The notes under the pieces were generated by a model. It did not search any database, had not been told where the DNA came from, and worked only from the letters and a program-made list of their open reading frames with translations. This document shows, piece after piece, positions 28,128-37,307 of a DNA stretch of 64,000 nt. This stretch comes from Rodentibacter caecimuris (GTDB lineage: Bacteria > Pseudomonadota > Gammaproteobacteria > Enterobacterales > Pasteurellaceae), in the NCBI RefSeq assembly GCF_024622045.1, contig NZ_JANKBP010000002.1. One strand, written 5' to 3'. Within the stretch, counting starts at the first letter, position 1. Every line of letters begins with the position of its first letter. A program made the position numbers and the translations under genes.

Positions 28128-29117
28128 TTAAGCTTTTAAACACGCCACAAAATGTGTCCCGTTATCGCTATGAAAGGATGGTTTTTGTAAACGACAATGT
28201 TCGTCTGCCAACGGACATCGGGTTCGAAATACACAACCTGAAGGCGGGTTAATCGGTGAAGGAAGATCGCCTTCTAACAGCTGAATATTTTTGTTTCGTT
28301 CCAGTTTGGGATCGGGAATCGGTACGGCGGACATTAACGCTTTGGTGTAGGGGTGTTTGGTGTGGTTATACACTTCATCGTCACTCCCCAATTCCATGGC
28401 ATTGCCTAAATACATCACCAGTACACGGTCGGAAATATGTTTTACCACCGCAAGATCATGGGCAATAAAAATTAGCGACAGCTCCATTTCTTCTTGTAAT
28501 GATTTCAATAAATTCACCACTTGGGCTTGAATAGATACATCCAATGCGGAAACCGGCTCATCACAAATAATCATTTTCGGTTCAATAATTAATGCACGGG
28601 CAATACCGATGCGTTGACATTGCCCGCCGGAAAACTCGTGCGGATAGCGATTGACTAAATTTGGCAATAACCCCACTTTTAACATCATCGCTTGCACTTT
28701 TTCTTTCACTTGTTCTGCATTCAAATGAGGTTGATAAATTTTGAGCGGCTCCGCAATAATTTCACCAATATTCATGCGAGGATTGAGCGAGGCGAGCGGA
28801 TCTTGGAAAATCATTTGAATATCTTTGCGTGTATCACGCCATTGTTTGGGCGATTGTTTACGTAAATCTTTGCCCAGCCAAACAATTTCGCCTTCGTTTG
28901 ATTCCACTAAGCCAATAATGGCACGGGCAAGGGTGGATTTTCCACAGCCCGATTCTCCAACGACACCTAAGGTTTCGCCGGCATAAAGTTGAAAAGACAC
29001 ATTTTTAACCGCCTTTAAGGTTTGTGGTTTAGCAAAAAAGAGGGCTTTATTATTTTTAATTTTGAAAGATACGCCCAGATTTTTAACCTCTAATAACAGA
29101 TTTTTCTCTTTAATCAT
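28128..29117 (-). CDS. oppF: Oligopeptide ABC transporter ATP-binding protein OppF
   Basis: 329 residues. One of two ATPases powering oligopeptide import. Walker A GESGCGKST near residue 55, signature SGGQCQRIGIARAL near 165, Walker B MIICDEPVSALD and switch IAHDL are intact. The C-terminal oligopeptide/dipeptide extension with GCVFRTRCPLADEHC carries the cysteine cluster typical of this family. The start overlaps the oppD stop by four bases. Confidence 0.96.
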   Translation of the reverse strand: MIKEKNLLLEVKNLGVSFKIKNNKALFFAKPQTLKAVKNVSFQLYAGETLGVVGESGCGKSTLARAIIGLVESNEGEIVWLGKDLRKQSPKQWRDTRKDIQMIFQDPLASLNPRMNIGEIIAEPLKIYQPHLNAEQVKEKVQAMMLKVGLLPNLVNRYPHEFSGGQCQRIGIARALIIEPKMIICDEPVSALDVSIQAQVVNLLKSLQEEMELSLIFIAHDLAVVKHISDRVLVMYLGNAMELGSDDEVYNHTKHPYTKALMSAVPIPDPKLERNKNIQLLEGDLPSPINPPSGCVFRTRCPLADEHCRLQKPSFHSDNGTHFVACLKA

Positions 29118-30115
29118 AAGTGTTGCCCTTCAAATTGTTCCGGCGGAATCCAACAATTCCGCAAATGTTCTTTGGAAAGTGCGGTCAGTTTTGGCGCTGT
29201 TTTACATTGCTCACCTGCATAATGGCAACGAGGTGAAAATGGACAGCCTGCCGGTAAATGTAACAAATTTGGTGGATTTCCCGGAATTGTGACGAGCGTA
29301 TCATTTTTACCATCAAGACGAGGAATCGCTTCCATCAGCCCAAGGGAATAAGGGTGGCTCGGATGATAGAAAATTTGTTCTGCATTGCCGTATTCCATTG
29401 TGCGGCCGGCATACATCACGAGCACTTTATCGCAAATTCCCGCTACCACACCAAGATCGTGAGTGATCATAATAATTGCTGTATTAAATTCCCGCTTAAG
29501 CTCATTCAATAAGGTCATAATTTGGGCTTGTACCGTCACATCAAGCGCAGTGGTCGGTTCATCGGCAATGAGCAATTTCGGACGGCAAAGTAATGCCATG
29601 GCAATCATCACACGCTGACGCATACCACCTGAAAATTCGTGGGGATACATTCCCATACGCTTTTTTGCCTCAGGCATTTTCACTGCGTCCAACATGCTTA
29701 CCGATTCATTGAATGCCGTTTGTTTGTCGTAACCTTTGTGCAACATCAAGACTTCCATTAATTGTTCGCCTATCTTCATATAGGGATTCAAGGATGTCAT
29801 TGGATCTTGGAAAATCATCGCAATTTGTTCTGCTCGGATTTTATTAAGTTGTGCCGTCGGTAAATTGACCAGTTGCATGCCGTTAAATAAGGCTGAACCG
29901 GAAACTTTCCCATTTGCTGCAAGCAAACCCATTAAAGCAAAGGCCGTTTGGGATTTACCGGAACCGGATTCTCCCACAATGCCGAGGGTTTGTCCGGCAT
30001 CTAAGGTGAAATTGAGATCATTCACCGCCGTGACAATACCGTCAGGCGTATGAAAATTGACATAGAGGTTTTGCACAGCCAATAAGTGCGGTTGATTTTG
30101 ATGTTGTTTTTCCAT
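29114..30115 (-). CDS. oppD: Oligopeptide ABC transporter ATP-binding protein OppD
   Basis: 333 residues, the partner ATPase of OppF. Walker A GESGSGKSQ, signature SGGMRQRVMIAMAL, Walker B LLIADEPTTALD and ITHDLGVV are present. The C-terminus has the cysteine motif around GCPFSPRCHYAGEQC. It lies 9 bp downstream of oppC on the minus strand and overlaps oppF. Two USS copies (29176 and 30084) fall within it. Confidence 0.96.
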   Translation of the reverse strand: MEKQHQNQPHLLAVQNLYVNFHTPDGIVTAVNDLNFTLDAGQTLGIVGESGSGKSQTAFALMGLLAANGKVSGSALFNGMQLVNLPTAQLNKIRAEQIAMIFQDPMTSLNPYMKIGEQLMEVLMLHKGYDKQTAFNESVSMLDAVKMPEAKKRMGMYPHEFSGGMRQRVMIAMALLCRPKLLIADEPTTALDVTVQAQIMTLLNELKREFNTAIIMITHDLGVVAGICDKVLVMYAGRTMEYGNAEQIFYHPSHPYSLGLMEAIPRLDGKNDTLVTIPGNPPNLLHLPAGCPFSPRCHYAGEQCKTAPKLTALSKEHLRNCWIPPEQFEGQHL

Positions 30116-30124
30116 AAACCTCTC

Positions 30125-31048
30125 CTAGCGATCTTTCGGGTCGAGCGCATCGCGTAAGCCATCGCCGATAAAGTTAAAACAAAATAGTGTTAAACAGAGG
30201 AAGAAGGCAGGGAAGATTAAAAGCCAAGGGGAAACTTCCATTTGTGCTGCGCCATCACTTAATAGCGCGCCCCAACTGCTCATTGGTTCTTGTGTTCCCA
30301 AACCTAAAAAACTCAAGAAAGATTCAAATAAAATTAATCCCGGCACTTCCAACGAGGCATAGACTGCGACTAAACCTAATACATTGGGAATAATGTGCTT
30401 GAGAATAATTTGGCGGCGCGGCACACCGCATACAATAGCGGCTTCGACAAATTCTTTGTTTTTGAGGCTAAGGGTTTGACCGCGTACAATCCGAGCCAAA
30501 CCCAGCCAGGCAATCGCACCGATGGCAATGAAGATCAATAAAATATTCTGCCCAAAAAGAGTGACCAGCAAAATCACAAAAAACATAAAAGGGAATGAGC
30601 TGAGAATTTCTAAGAATCGCATCATCACCATATCAATTTTGCCGCCAAAGTAGCCGGAAATCGCGCCATAAATTGTCCCGATCATCACCGAAATTAACGC
30701 ACCGGCAATCCCCACCATCAGGGAAATCCGCCCGCCAATGGCAACCCGAACCAGAAGATCGCGACCCGATGAATCCGTGCCGAAGAAATGCAATCCCTCC
30801 GTAGTCGGGGCAACGCCCATCATATTCCAATCCGTATCTTCATAGGTAAAGGGGAAAAATAGAGGCGCAAAAGTGATAAACAATACGATGAGTGCCAATA
30901 AAATTAAACTGGCTACGGCGGCTTTATTGCGGAAGAAACGGCGTTTTGCATCTTGCCAGAGGCTCCGACCCTCAAGTTGCATTTCCTCCACACGTTCTGC
31001 AAGTTGTTCCACAAATTCAGTATTTTTTTGATTAATCGGTTGGCTCAT
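30125..31048 (-). CDS. oppC: Oligopeptide ABC transporter permease OppC
   Basis: 307 residues. Six transmembrane segments with an N-terminal cytoplasmic extension (LWQDAKRRFFRNKAAVASL) typical of OppC/DppC. The EAA loop (EAAIVCGVPRRQIILKHIIPN near residue 200) docks on the ATPases, and it ends with GDGLRDALDPK as OppC proteins do. Nine bases separate it from both neighbours. Confidence 0.96.
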   Translation of the reverse strand: MSQPINQKNTEFVEQLAERVEEMQLEGRSLWQDAKRRFFRNKAAVASLILLALIVLFITFAPLFFPFTYEDTDWNMMGVAPTTEGLHFFGTDSSGRDLLVRVAIGGRISLMVGIAGALISVMIGTIYGAISGYFGGKIDMVMMRFLEILSSFPFMFFVILLVTLFGQNILLIFIAIGAIAWLGLARIVRGQTLSLKNKEFVEAAIVCGVPRRQIILKHIIPNVLGLVAVYASLEVPGLILFESFLSFLGLGTQEPMSSWGALLSDGAAQMEVSPWLLIFPAFFLCLTLFCFNFIGDGLRDALDPKDR

Positions 31049-31057
31049 TGCACACTC

Positions 31058-31978
31058 CTAATAACGAATTTTCGGGTCAATGACCGCGTATAAAATATCG
31101 ACAATCATATTAAACAAAATAGTCAGCGTGCCAACCAGAATGGTTAAACTCAATACTAAAGAATAATCACGGTTCAGTGCGCCATTCACAAATAATTTAC
31201 CCATGCCCGGTAAACCGAATACGCTTTCGATTACCATTGAACCGGTGATAATGCCCACAAATGCGGGGCCGAGATAAGTGATAACAGGTAAAAGTGCAGG
31301 GCGCAGTGCGTGTTTTAAAATAATTCGACGGGTTGAAAGCCCTTTGGCTTTGGCGGTGCGAATAAAATTGGAATGAAGCACTTCAATCATTGAACCCCGC
31401 ATAATCCGAGCAATTCCCGCCACATAGCCGATAGTGAGTGAGGCAACCGGTAAAATTAAATAAGGCAAGGCGCCTTCATTCCAACCGCCGGCAGGCAACC
31501 AACCAAGCCAAATGGCAAAAAACAATACAAGGAGCGGGGCGAATACAAAACTGGGCATAATGACCCCTGTCATTGAGATACTCATCAAAATGTAATCCCA
31601 TCGACTGTTTTGTTTTAGTGCGGCGATTGTGCCGGCAGAAATACCTAGGGTGAGGGCAAACAAAAAAGCAATGCTACCGAGTTTGAGGGACACCGGAAAT
31701 GCCGCGCCGATTAAATCGTTTACAGATTGATCTTTATATTTAAACGAAGGGCCGAAATCACCTTTCGCCAAGTTTTCCAAATAGCGTACATATTGTTTGT
31801 GAAGCGGTTCGTTTAGGTGATATTTTGCTTCAATATTTGCCATCACTTCAGGCGGATAGGCGCGTTCGGAAGTGAAAGGGCTGCCCGGTGCCAAACGCAT
31901 GAGGAAAAAAGAAAAAGTAATTAAAATAAACAGGGTCGGAATCGCTTCCAACACGCGTTTAAGAATAAATTTGAACAT
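31058..31978 (-). CDS. oppB: Oligopeptide ABC transporter permease OppB
   Basis: 306 residues from ATG 31978, the same length as E. coli OppB. The further upstream Met at 32002 would add eight residues before the usual start MFKFILKRVLEAIPTLF. Six transmembrane segments; EAA loop around RTAKAKGLSTRRIILKHALR near residue 205. It ends DILYAVIDPKIRY, typical of OppB. A USS-pair hairpin lies between it and oppA. Confidence 0.96.
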   Translation of the reverse strand: MFKFILKRVLEAIPTLFILITFSFFLMRLAPGSPFTSERAYPPEVMANIEAKYHLNEPLHKQYVRYLENLAKGDFGPSFKYKDQSVNDLIGAAFPVSLKLGSIAFLFALTLGISAGTIAALKQNSRWDYILMSISMTGVIMPSFVFAPLLVLFFAIWLGWLPAGGWNEGALPYLILPVASLTIGYVAGIARIMRGSMIEVLHSNFIRTAKAKGLSTRRIILKHALRPALLPVITYLGPAFVGIITGSMVIESVFGLPGMGKLFVNGALNRDYSLVLSLTILVGTLTILFNMIVDILYAVIDPKIRY

Positions 31979-32050
31979 GATTACTCCAACCCCAAATATC
32001 ACAGTGATATTTTCTTTCCTTGTTTATCAGGCAAGGATTTTATAAAAATA

Positions 32051-32092
32051 AAAGTGCGGTCAAAAAAACAACCGTTTTTCCAACCGCACTTT
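32051..32092. terminator. Uptake-signal hairpin between oppA and oppB, probable attenuator
   Basis: AAAGTGCGGT (32051-32060) and ACCGCACTTT (32083-32092) form a 10-bp stem around a 22-base loop. On the minus strand it lies between oppA and oppB. Partial termination here would give much more OppA than membrane components, the ratio usual for binding-protein transporters. Function inferred. Confidence 0.6.
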
Positions 32093-32095
32093 TTC

Positions 32096-33733
32096 TTAAT
32101 GTTTAATGATATAAAGATTACGCAATAAAATATGATCTTGCGGATCTTTAGCGGTATAACCGCCCACATAAGGTTTTACCAAACGCGGATTAACGTAATT
32201 GTAAACCGGCACGATAGCGAAATCTTTCGCCAAAATCGCTTCTGCTTTTGCATAGGCTTGCGCACGGTCTTTAGCATCACTGGCTAAATAAGATTCCGCC
32301 ATTGCCTTATCATATTCCGCATTGGCGTATTTTGCCGTGTTGTTACTGGAGGTCGATAAGAAATAGTTACCGAAAGTGGTCGCTTGGTTGTAATCTGCAA
32401 GCCAACCTGCTCGGGCCACATCGTAACGACCGGCACGGCGACTATCAATGTAAGTTTTCCATTCTTGGTTTTCTAATTTCACCTCAATTAAGCCTTTGGT
32501 GTTGGCTTTCCACATAGAAGCGGCGGCAATTGCCACTTTTTTATGGTTTTCATTGGTGTTGTAAAGAATGGTAAATTTCAACGGATTAGATTTGCTGAAA
32601 CCCGCTTCTTCCAATAATTTAATCGCCTCTTCATTACGTTTTGCCATTGGTTGTTGGGAATAAGCCGGTTGTTGGATTTGTTCTCCCTCTGCAATATAAG
32701 GTGGCGTGAAAACGTAAGTCGGTGTTTGACCTTGCGCCAGCACTTTATCTGTAATCACATTACGATCAAGGGCATAGTTTAAGGCTTGGCGTACCCGTTT
32801 ATCATTGAAAGGCGCTTTCAGATTATTGATTTCATAGGTATAAGTTGACAAAACACGAGCGGTGAACACTTGATCGGGCAATTCTTTTTTCAACTTAGCA
32901 AATTGTTCAGGGGGAAGCGTATAGTGAGTAATATCTAAGTCCCCGGCACGATAACGGGAAACATCGGTACTCGGATTTTCGATTGCTAAGAAAGTCGCCG
33001 TGTTGATTACGGTTTCTTTATCGTTCCAATAAATCGGGTTACGTTCAAACTCAATTTTTTCATTGATAACGTGATTTTTTAGTTTGTAAGCACCATTGCT
33101 CACAATATTTTCTTTTTTCACCCAAGCATCGCCAAATTTTTCAACGATTTTTTGTGGGGCGGGTAATAAAGATTGGTGAGTGGTTAAACCGGCGGCATAA
33201 GGTACGGGGTTGGAGGAATAAACTACAAAGGTGTAATCGTCTTTGGCTTCAACGCCTAATTCTTCCGGTTTTTTCTTGCCGTCAATAATATCTTGCGCGT
33301 TCACCACTTGCATGTAGTCTAAAAAGCTGGCGTAAGGCGAGGCGGTGTTTGGATTGACTAAACGGCGCCAAGAATACACAAAATCTTGGGCGGTAACAGG
33401 ATCACCGTTTGACCATTTCGCCTCTTTGCGAAGATGGAACGTCCAAGTTTTATAATCCGGTGAGCTTTCCCAACTTTCTGCTACCCCCGGTACTAATTCA
33501 CCGTCCGAATTGGTGCTTATTAACCCCTCAAATAGTTGATAAAGCACTTGTGATTCCGGTACGCCCTCAGTTTTGTGCGGATCAAAACTTTGTGGTTCCG
33601 AACCGTTATTAATGACAATATTTTGTACCGGGGCAAGATCGGTTCCCACTGGAACTTGAGCGGCATAAAGACTGCCGGAGAGCGCCAAAGTGAGGGAGAA
33701 AAAGATACATTTATTGAGTAGGTTACGTTGCAT
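32096..33733 (-). CDS. oppA: Periplasmic oligopeptide-binding protein OppA
   Basis: 545 residues from ATG 33733, which follows a strong AAGGAG. The upstream in-frame Met at 33772 is rejected because it precedes the ribosome site. A Sec signal peptide ends SLYAA around residue 24; no lipobox is visible, so it is a soluble periplasmic protein. SBP_bac_5 signatures include SFDPHKTEGVPESQVLYQLFEGL near residue 45 and VRQALNYALDRNVI near residue 310. It binds peptides of a few residues with little sequence preference and hands them to OppBC. Confidence 0.96.
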   Translation of the reverse strand: MQRNLLNKCIFFSLTLALSGSLYAAQVPVGTDLAPVQNIVINNGSEPQSFDPHKTEGVPESQVLYQLFEGLISTNSDGELVPGVAESWESSPDYKTWTFHLRKEAKWSNGDPVTAQDFVYSWRRLVNPNTASPYASFLDYMQVVNAQDIIDGKKKPEELGVEAKDDYTFVVYSSNPVPYAAGLTTHQSLLPAPQKIVEKFGDAWVKKENIVSNGAYKLKNHVINEKIEFERNPIYWNDKETVINTATFLAIENPSTDVSRYRAGDLDITHYTLPPEQFAKLKKELPDQVFTARVLSTYTYEINNLKAPFNDKRVRQALNYALDRNVITDKVLAQGQTPTYVFTPPYIAEGEQIQQPAYSQQPMAKRNEEAIKLLEEAGFSKSNPLKFTILYNTNENHKKVAIAAASMWKANTKGLIEVKLENQEWKTYIDSRRAGRYDVARAGWLADYNQATTFGNYFLSTSSNNTAKYANAEYDKAMAESYLASDAKDRAQAYAKAEAILAKDFAIVPVYNYVNPRLVKPYVGGYTAKDPQDHILLRNLYIIKH

Positions 33734-33842
33734 AGTCACTCCTTTTGGGGTTAATTGTTGTGAAATCATCATTATTAAAATCGTTGAATTTATTGATTTA
33801 TCTTAAATGTTTAAATTTGTAAAGGCTTTATTTCCCAACAAA

Positions 33843-33858
33843 GGTGATATCGATCACA
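33843..33858. promoter_or_regulatory. CRP-cAMP binding site between oppA and talB
   Basis: GGTGA-TATCGA-TCACA matches the CRP consensus TGTGA-N6-TCACA at 9 of 10 core positions, with flanking AAA and TTT. It is ~29 bp from a TTTACA on the minus strand (33819-33824), roughly class I spacing for oppA. talB starts 131 bp away on the other side, so which gene it controls is undecided. Confidence 0.65.
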
Positions 33859-33988
33859 GTTTTGATAAAAAACTAAAAATCCTTCTTTTTCTCCTGTAAA
33901 ACTATTCGATCTATTGCGATTTCTTACTATCACTTTAAATTCAATTTATGCTATCGTAACGCCCATCAATCAAAATAAGGAGAAGACA

Positions 33989-34942
33989 ATGACAACTCAA
34001 TTAGATTCACTTCGTAGTATGACTGTGGTAGTGGCGGATACCGGCGATATTGAAGCCATCAAAAAATATCAACCGCAAGATGCTACAACCAACCCTTCTT
34101 TAATTTTAAGCGCGTCGGCATTACCGCAATATGCGCCGTTAATTGATGAAGCCGTGAGTTATGCAAAATCACAAAGCAATGATAAAACACAACAACTGAT
34201 TGATGCGGAAGATAAATTAGCGGTAAATATTGGTTTAGAAATCTTAAAAATTGTTCCGGGACGTATTTCGACAGAAGTAGATGCCCGCCTTTCTTACAAT
34301 ACGCAAGCCACCGTTGAAAAAGCCCGTAAACTGATCGCACTTTACAATGCCGCAGGCATTTCCAATGATCGTATTTTGATTAAAATCGCTTCAACATGGC
34401 AAGGTATCCGTGCCGCAGAAATTCTTGAAAAAGAGGGGATTAACTGTAACCTAACCTTATTATTCTCCGAAGCGCAAGCGCGTGCCTGTGCCGAAGCGGG
34501 CGTATATTTAATTTCACCGTTTGTTGGACGCATTCTAGACTGGTATAAAGCAAACAGTGATAAAAAAGATTATGCACCTGCGGAAGATCCGGGCGTGATT
34601 TCCGTTACCAAAATTTATAATTACTACAAAGAATACGGTTACAACACCGTGGTGATGGGGGCAAGTTTCCGCAATGTGGGTGAAATTATTGAATTAGCCG
34701 GCTGTGATCGTTTAACCATCGCGCCGCCGTTACTCAAAGAATTGCAAGAAAATTCAACCGCACTTGAGCGTAAACTTGACTTCAAAGGTGAAGTCAAAGC
34801 AAAACCTCAACCGCTCACTGAAGCCGAATTTTATTGGCAACATAACAGCGATGCCATGGCGGTAGAAAAATTGGCTGAAGGTATTCGTAAATTCGCCGTT
34901 GATCAAGAGAAATTAGAGGCGATGTTGGCGGCAAAATTATAA
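33989..34942 (+). CDS. talB: Transaldolase
   Basis: 317 residues, the same as E. coli TalB. Moves a dihydroxyacetone unit between sedoheptulose-7-P and glyceraldehyde-3-P in the non-oxidative pentose phosphate pathway. The Schiff-base lysine is K132 in RILIKIASTW, and DATTNPSL (31-38) is the family motif. ATG 33989 follows AAGGAG; an in-frame ATG at 33914 lacks a ribosome site and homology. It stands alone, diverging from oppA, and ends at a strong terminator. Confidence 0.97.
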   Translation: MTTQLDSLRSMTVVVADTGDIEAIKKYQPQDATTNPSLILSASALPQYAPLIDEAVSYAKSQSNDKTQQLIDAEDKLAVNIGLEILKIVPGRISTEVDARLSYNTQATVEKARKLIALYNAAGISNDRILIKIASTWQGIRAAEILEKEGINCNLTLLFSEAQARACAEAGVYLISPFVGRILDWYKANSDKKDYAPAEDPGVISVTKIYNYYKEYGYNTVVMGASFRNVGEIIELAGCDRLTIAPPLLKELQENSTALERKLDFKGEVKAKPQPLTEAEFYWQHNSDAMAVEKLAEGIRKFAVDQEKLEAMLAAKL

Positions 34943-34967
34943 TTTTTGCTGAATCAAGATTAACGCC

Positions 34968-35003
34968 TGCGCCCGTTATGTTGAACGTAACGGGCGCATT
35001 TTT
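34968..35003 (+). terminator. Terminator of talB
   Basis: TGCGCCCGTTA / TAACGGGCGCA with a 9-base loop and a T-run, 26 bp after the stop. A strong intrinsic terminator. Confidence 0.93.
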
Positions 35004-35116
35004 ATAACAGAGAGGGCTTATCGTATTTTCTCCGTTTCTTTAAACTGTGTATTGCTACATCATGCCGGAAAATTTGGGGTAAATACTCTTTTTTGAGTAG
35101 GAAATAGCTTTAAATC

Positions 35117-35145
35117 TTGACTGTTTATTTAAATTGGTGAAGAAT
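35117..35145 (+). promoter_or_regulatory. Possible yagU promoter in the 360-bp talB-yagU gap
   Basis: TTGACT (35117-35122), 17 bp, AAGAAT (35140-35145). The remaining gap sequence holds the talB terminator, a USS at 35264 and otherwise AT-rich DNA with no ORF I can support. The -10 is imperfect. Confidence 0.4.
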
Positions 35146-35302
35146 TTAAAGCCACGTTTTGCCATTAATTATCGGTGATTTATTTTTTTCGATAACAAAA
35201 ATAAATGTTCGGTAATTTAAGCGGCGAAATGTTGCAGCCCACTTTTTGGTGATATTGAATCACAAGTGCGGTTAATTTTTTCTTACATCTTCGGAGCAAA
35301 AT

Positions 35303-35926
35303 ATGTCAGGTATTTTCACTCAAACTCCGCCAAACCGCCGCCGTTATAGTGTGGCGATTCTTGTCGGTATCATTGCAGGTATTATCTCTGCATTTGTAAA
35401 ATGGGGTGCGGAGCATCCGTTCCCGCCACGCAGCCCGATTGATTTCTTCGCTGCGGCTTGTAAAGTGGACATCACGGGATTGACCCAAGATCAGGTATTG
35501 CAAGTTTGTTCGCGTGCTTTCTTAAACCCGCCACACGTTTTCTTGCGTGATTATTTAGGCATTGATCCGACAGAAGCGGCGTTTACTTTTGCAGATCATG
35601 CCTTTAACTGGATTGGTGTGACACACATCATTTTCTCATTAGTGTTCGCTATCGGTTATTGCTTAGTAGCGGAACGTTTCCCAAAAATCAAATTCTGGCA
35701 AGGTATCGGTGCAGGTATCATCGCAAATATCTGTGTACACTACATCACGTTCCCGGTATTAGGTTTAACGCCTCCGGTTGCAGAATGGCCGTTATACGAA
35801 CATATTTCCGAATTAGTCGGTCATATTTTCTGGTTTTGGACGATTGAAATTATCCGTCGTGACTTACGCAATCGAATTACCGGTCAACCGGATCCGGAAG
35901 TTCCTTTGAAAGAGGCAACGGAATAA
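35303..35926 (+). CDS. yagU: YagU-family inner-membrane protein (DUF1440)
   Basis: 207 residues (E. coli YagU is 204). Hydrophobic segments lie near residues 17-33, 100-122, 131-150 and 163-183. Conserved features include WGAEHPFPPRSP near residue 33 and VHYITFPVLGLTPP near residue 150. E. coli YagU is reported to contribute to acid resistance; no biochemical activity is known. ATCTTCGGAGC provides the ribosome site. Monocistronic, with its own terminator. Confidence 0.88.
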   Translation: MSGIFTQTPPNRRRYSVAILVGIIAGIISAFVKWGAEHPFPPRSPIDFFAAACKVDITGLTQDQVLQVCSRAFLNPPHVFLRDYLGIDPTEAAFTFADHAFNWIGVTHIIFSLVFAIGYCLVAERFPKIKFWQGIGAGIIANICVHYITFPVLGLTPPVAEWPLYEHISELVGHIFWFWTIEIIRRDLRNRITGQPDPEVPLKEATE

Positions 35927-35940
35927 AAATCAAAAAAGAC

Positions 35941-35965
35941 AAGGCAACGGAATGTTGCCTTTTTT
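35941..35965 (+). terminator. Terminator of yagU
   Basis: AAGGCAAC / GTTGCCTT with a 5-base loop followed by TTTT, 14 bp after the stop. Confidence 0.9.
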
Positions 35966-36089
35966 ACACTTCAATTATGTTCGCAGCGTAACCCGCAACC
36001 GCAAAATGGTTTTCCCGAATGCGACTCGCTCTATTTCAAACTAAGCGCATTTTTTAGACTAGATTGATTTCCTATAAATTTTGACCGCA

Positions 36090-36400
36090 CTTTAATGTCG
36101 TTCTCGAAACGTTTTTGGGGCAATAGGTTGGTTTTTTAAAATTTGACAAAATGTACGTGTTCTTGAAACCCCAACATATCACTGACTTCTGTACACTTTT
36201 ATCGCAGTGCACCAATTTCCGTTTTGCTTCTAAAATTAATCGCTTGCCAATAATTGTTTCGCCGATTTTTTTGCAACCAATAAATATGCTCGGCTGTGCA
36301 TTTTCGTAAACATTTTACTGCCGATATAGGTGGTAACGTGTGCATCTTCGGTAAAACATGTTTCTTGTTCTGCAACTTTTTTTCTCGTCCGCAAGGTTGA
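36090..36400 (-). pseudogene. Decayed AraC-family regulator
   Basis: The 656-bp gap between yagU and the DUF302 gene has no intact ORF. Read on the minus strand, split between frames, it gives recognisable AraC-family pieces: VTTYIGSKMFTK, then IIGKRLILEAKRKLVHCDKSV, then after a frameshift DMLGFQEHVHFVKF, a stop, and a degenerate P-x-x-FREND tail. This is the usual AraC C-terminal double helix-turn-helix interrupted by at least two frameshifts and a stop. A USS at 36084 sits in or next to the remnant. The ends are approximate. It probably once regulated the divergent DUF302 gene. The rest of the gap (35966-36090) shows nothing I can assign. Confidence 0.7.
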
Positions 36401-36582
36401 AGAAAGTGTCCGCTAAAGTCTTTAGTAATAGGTTATTCAACGTTTGTCAGTTGTTTGTAAATGATAAGGCATTATTTTATTATAGGACTAATACACAGCA
36501 AGTTTTACAAACAAGCACTGAAAAGTCAGTAACAAATCTTTTACAATTTCAAGCGATTCTCATCAATCAAACAGGAGTAAAT

Positions 36583-37035
36583 ATGAAACTCAAAACCTTA
36601 CTTTTAGCGATTCCTTTCATCACCACTGCATTTGTAGCTCATGCAGAGAACGATTCTATGAAAACTGTCAAAAGTGAATACACTGCTGTGGAAACGGTAG
36701 AAAAAATCAAAAATGCCGTCACCGAAAAAGGCATGAGTGTCTTTACCGTGATTGATCACCAAGCTGCCGCGAAAGATAAAGGCTTAACGATGCCGTTTGC
36801 GAGCGTGGTAATCTTTGGCATGCCTACCATAGGTACACCAATGATGATTAAAGCCCCTACCCTCGCTATAGATCTCCCGCTCAAAGCCTTAGTTTGGGAA
36901 GATGACAACGGTGCGGTTTTTGTCACGCTCAATAACGCAGACGACATCGGCAAAAAACACGGTTTGAGCGAAGAGGTGTATGGTAAATTAAAAGGTGCGG
37001 AAAAATTAATTCCGAGTGTGGTGACGAAGAAGTAA
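36583..37035 (+). CDS. Exported DUF302-domain protein
   Basis: 150 residues from ATG 36583 behind ACAGGAG; the longer in-frame extension to 36358 overlaps the AraC remnant and is rejected. A Sec signal peptide (MKLKTLLLAIPFITTAFVAHA) gives a periplasmic product. The DUF302 fold is evident from TVEKIKNAVTEKGMSVFTVIDHQAAAK, then FGMPTIGTPMMIKAPTLAIDLPLKALVWED, then IGKKHGL. The function of DUF302 proteins is not settled. The neighbouring AraC-type gene is a pseudogene, so any dedicated regulation may be lost. Confidence 0.85.
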   Translation: MKLKTLLLAIPFITTAFVAHAENDSMKTVKSEYTAVETVEKIKNAVTEKGMSVFTVIDHQAAAKDKGLTMPFASVVIFGMPTIGTPMMIKAPTLAIDLPLKALVWEDDNGAVFVTLNNADDIGKKHGLSEEVYGKLKGAEKLIPSVVTKK

Positions 37036-37049
37036 AATATAAATACTAA

Positions 37050-37080
37050 AGCCCTTGTTAAATAAAGCAAGGGCTATTTT
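37050..37080 (+). terminator. Terminator of the DUF302 gene
   Basis: AGCCCTTG (37050-37057) pairs with CAAGGGCT (37068-37075), then ATTTT. The stem is 8 bp with a 10-base loop. Confidence 0.85.
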
Positions 37081-37211
37081 ATGGGAGCTGTCGGACGATA
37101 AAAAACTTTAAGATTGAAATAGCCTGAGTTTGAAAATATCAATAGCTTAGCTTAGTCATCGAAATTTGGCATAAAGGAGATTTTAGTTACTGATATTAAG
37201 ATAGTACAAAA

Positions 37212-37243
37212 TATTAGGGACGCCATGCAGTGCGTCCCTAATA
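37212..37243. repeat. Long perfect inverted repeat with GGGACGC/GCGTCCC arms
   Basis: TATTAGGGACGC (37212-37223) and GCGTCCCTAATA (37232-37243) form a 12-bp stem with an 8-base loop, between converging genes. There is no T-run. A hairpin of related design (GGACACAC / GTGTGTCC) is at 61348-61366. Confidence 0.7.
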
Positions 37244-37307
37244 ATTAAGCAATAATACTGAGGATTTTTGTAAACCGTCTCAGTCTTTCAGATTTTTACG
37301 TTAAATA

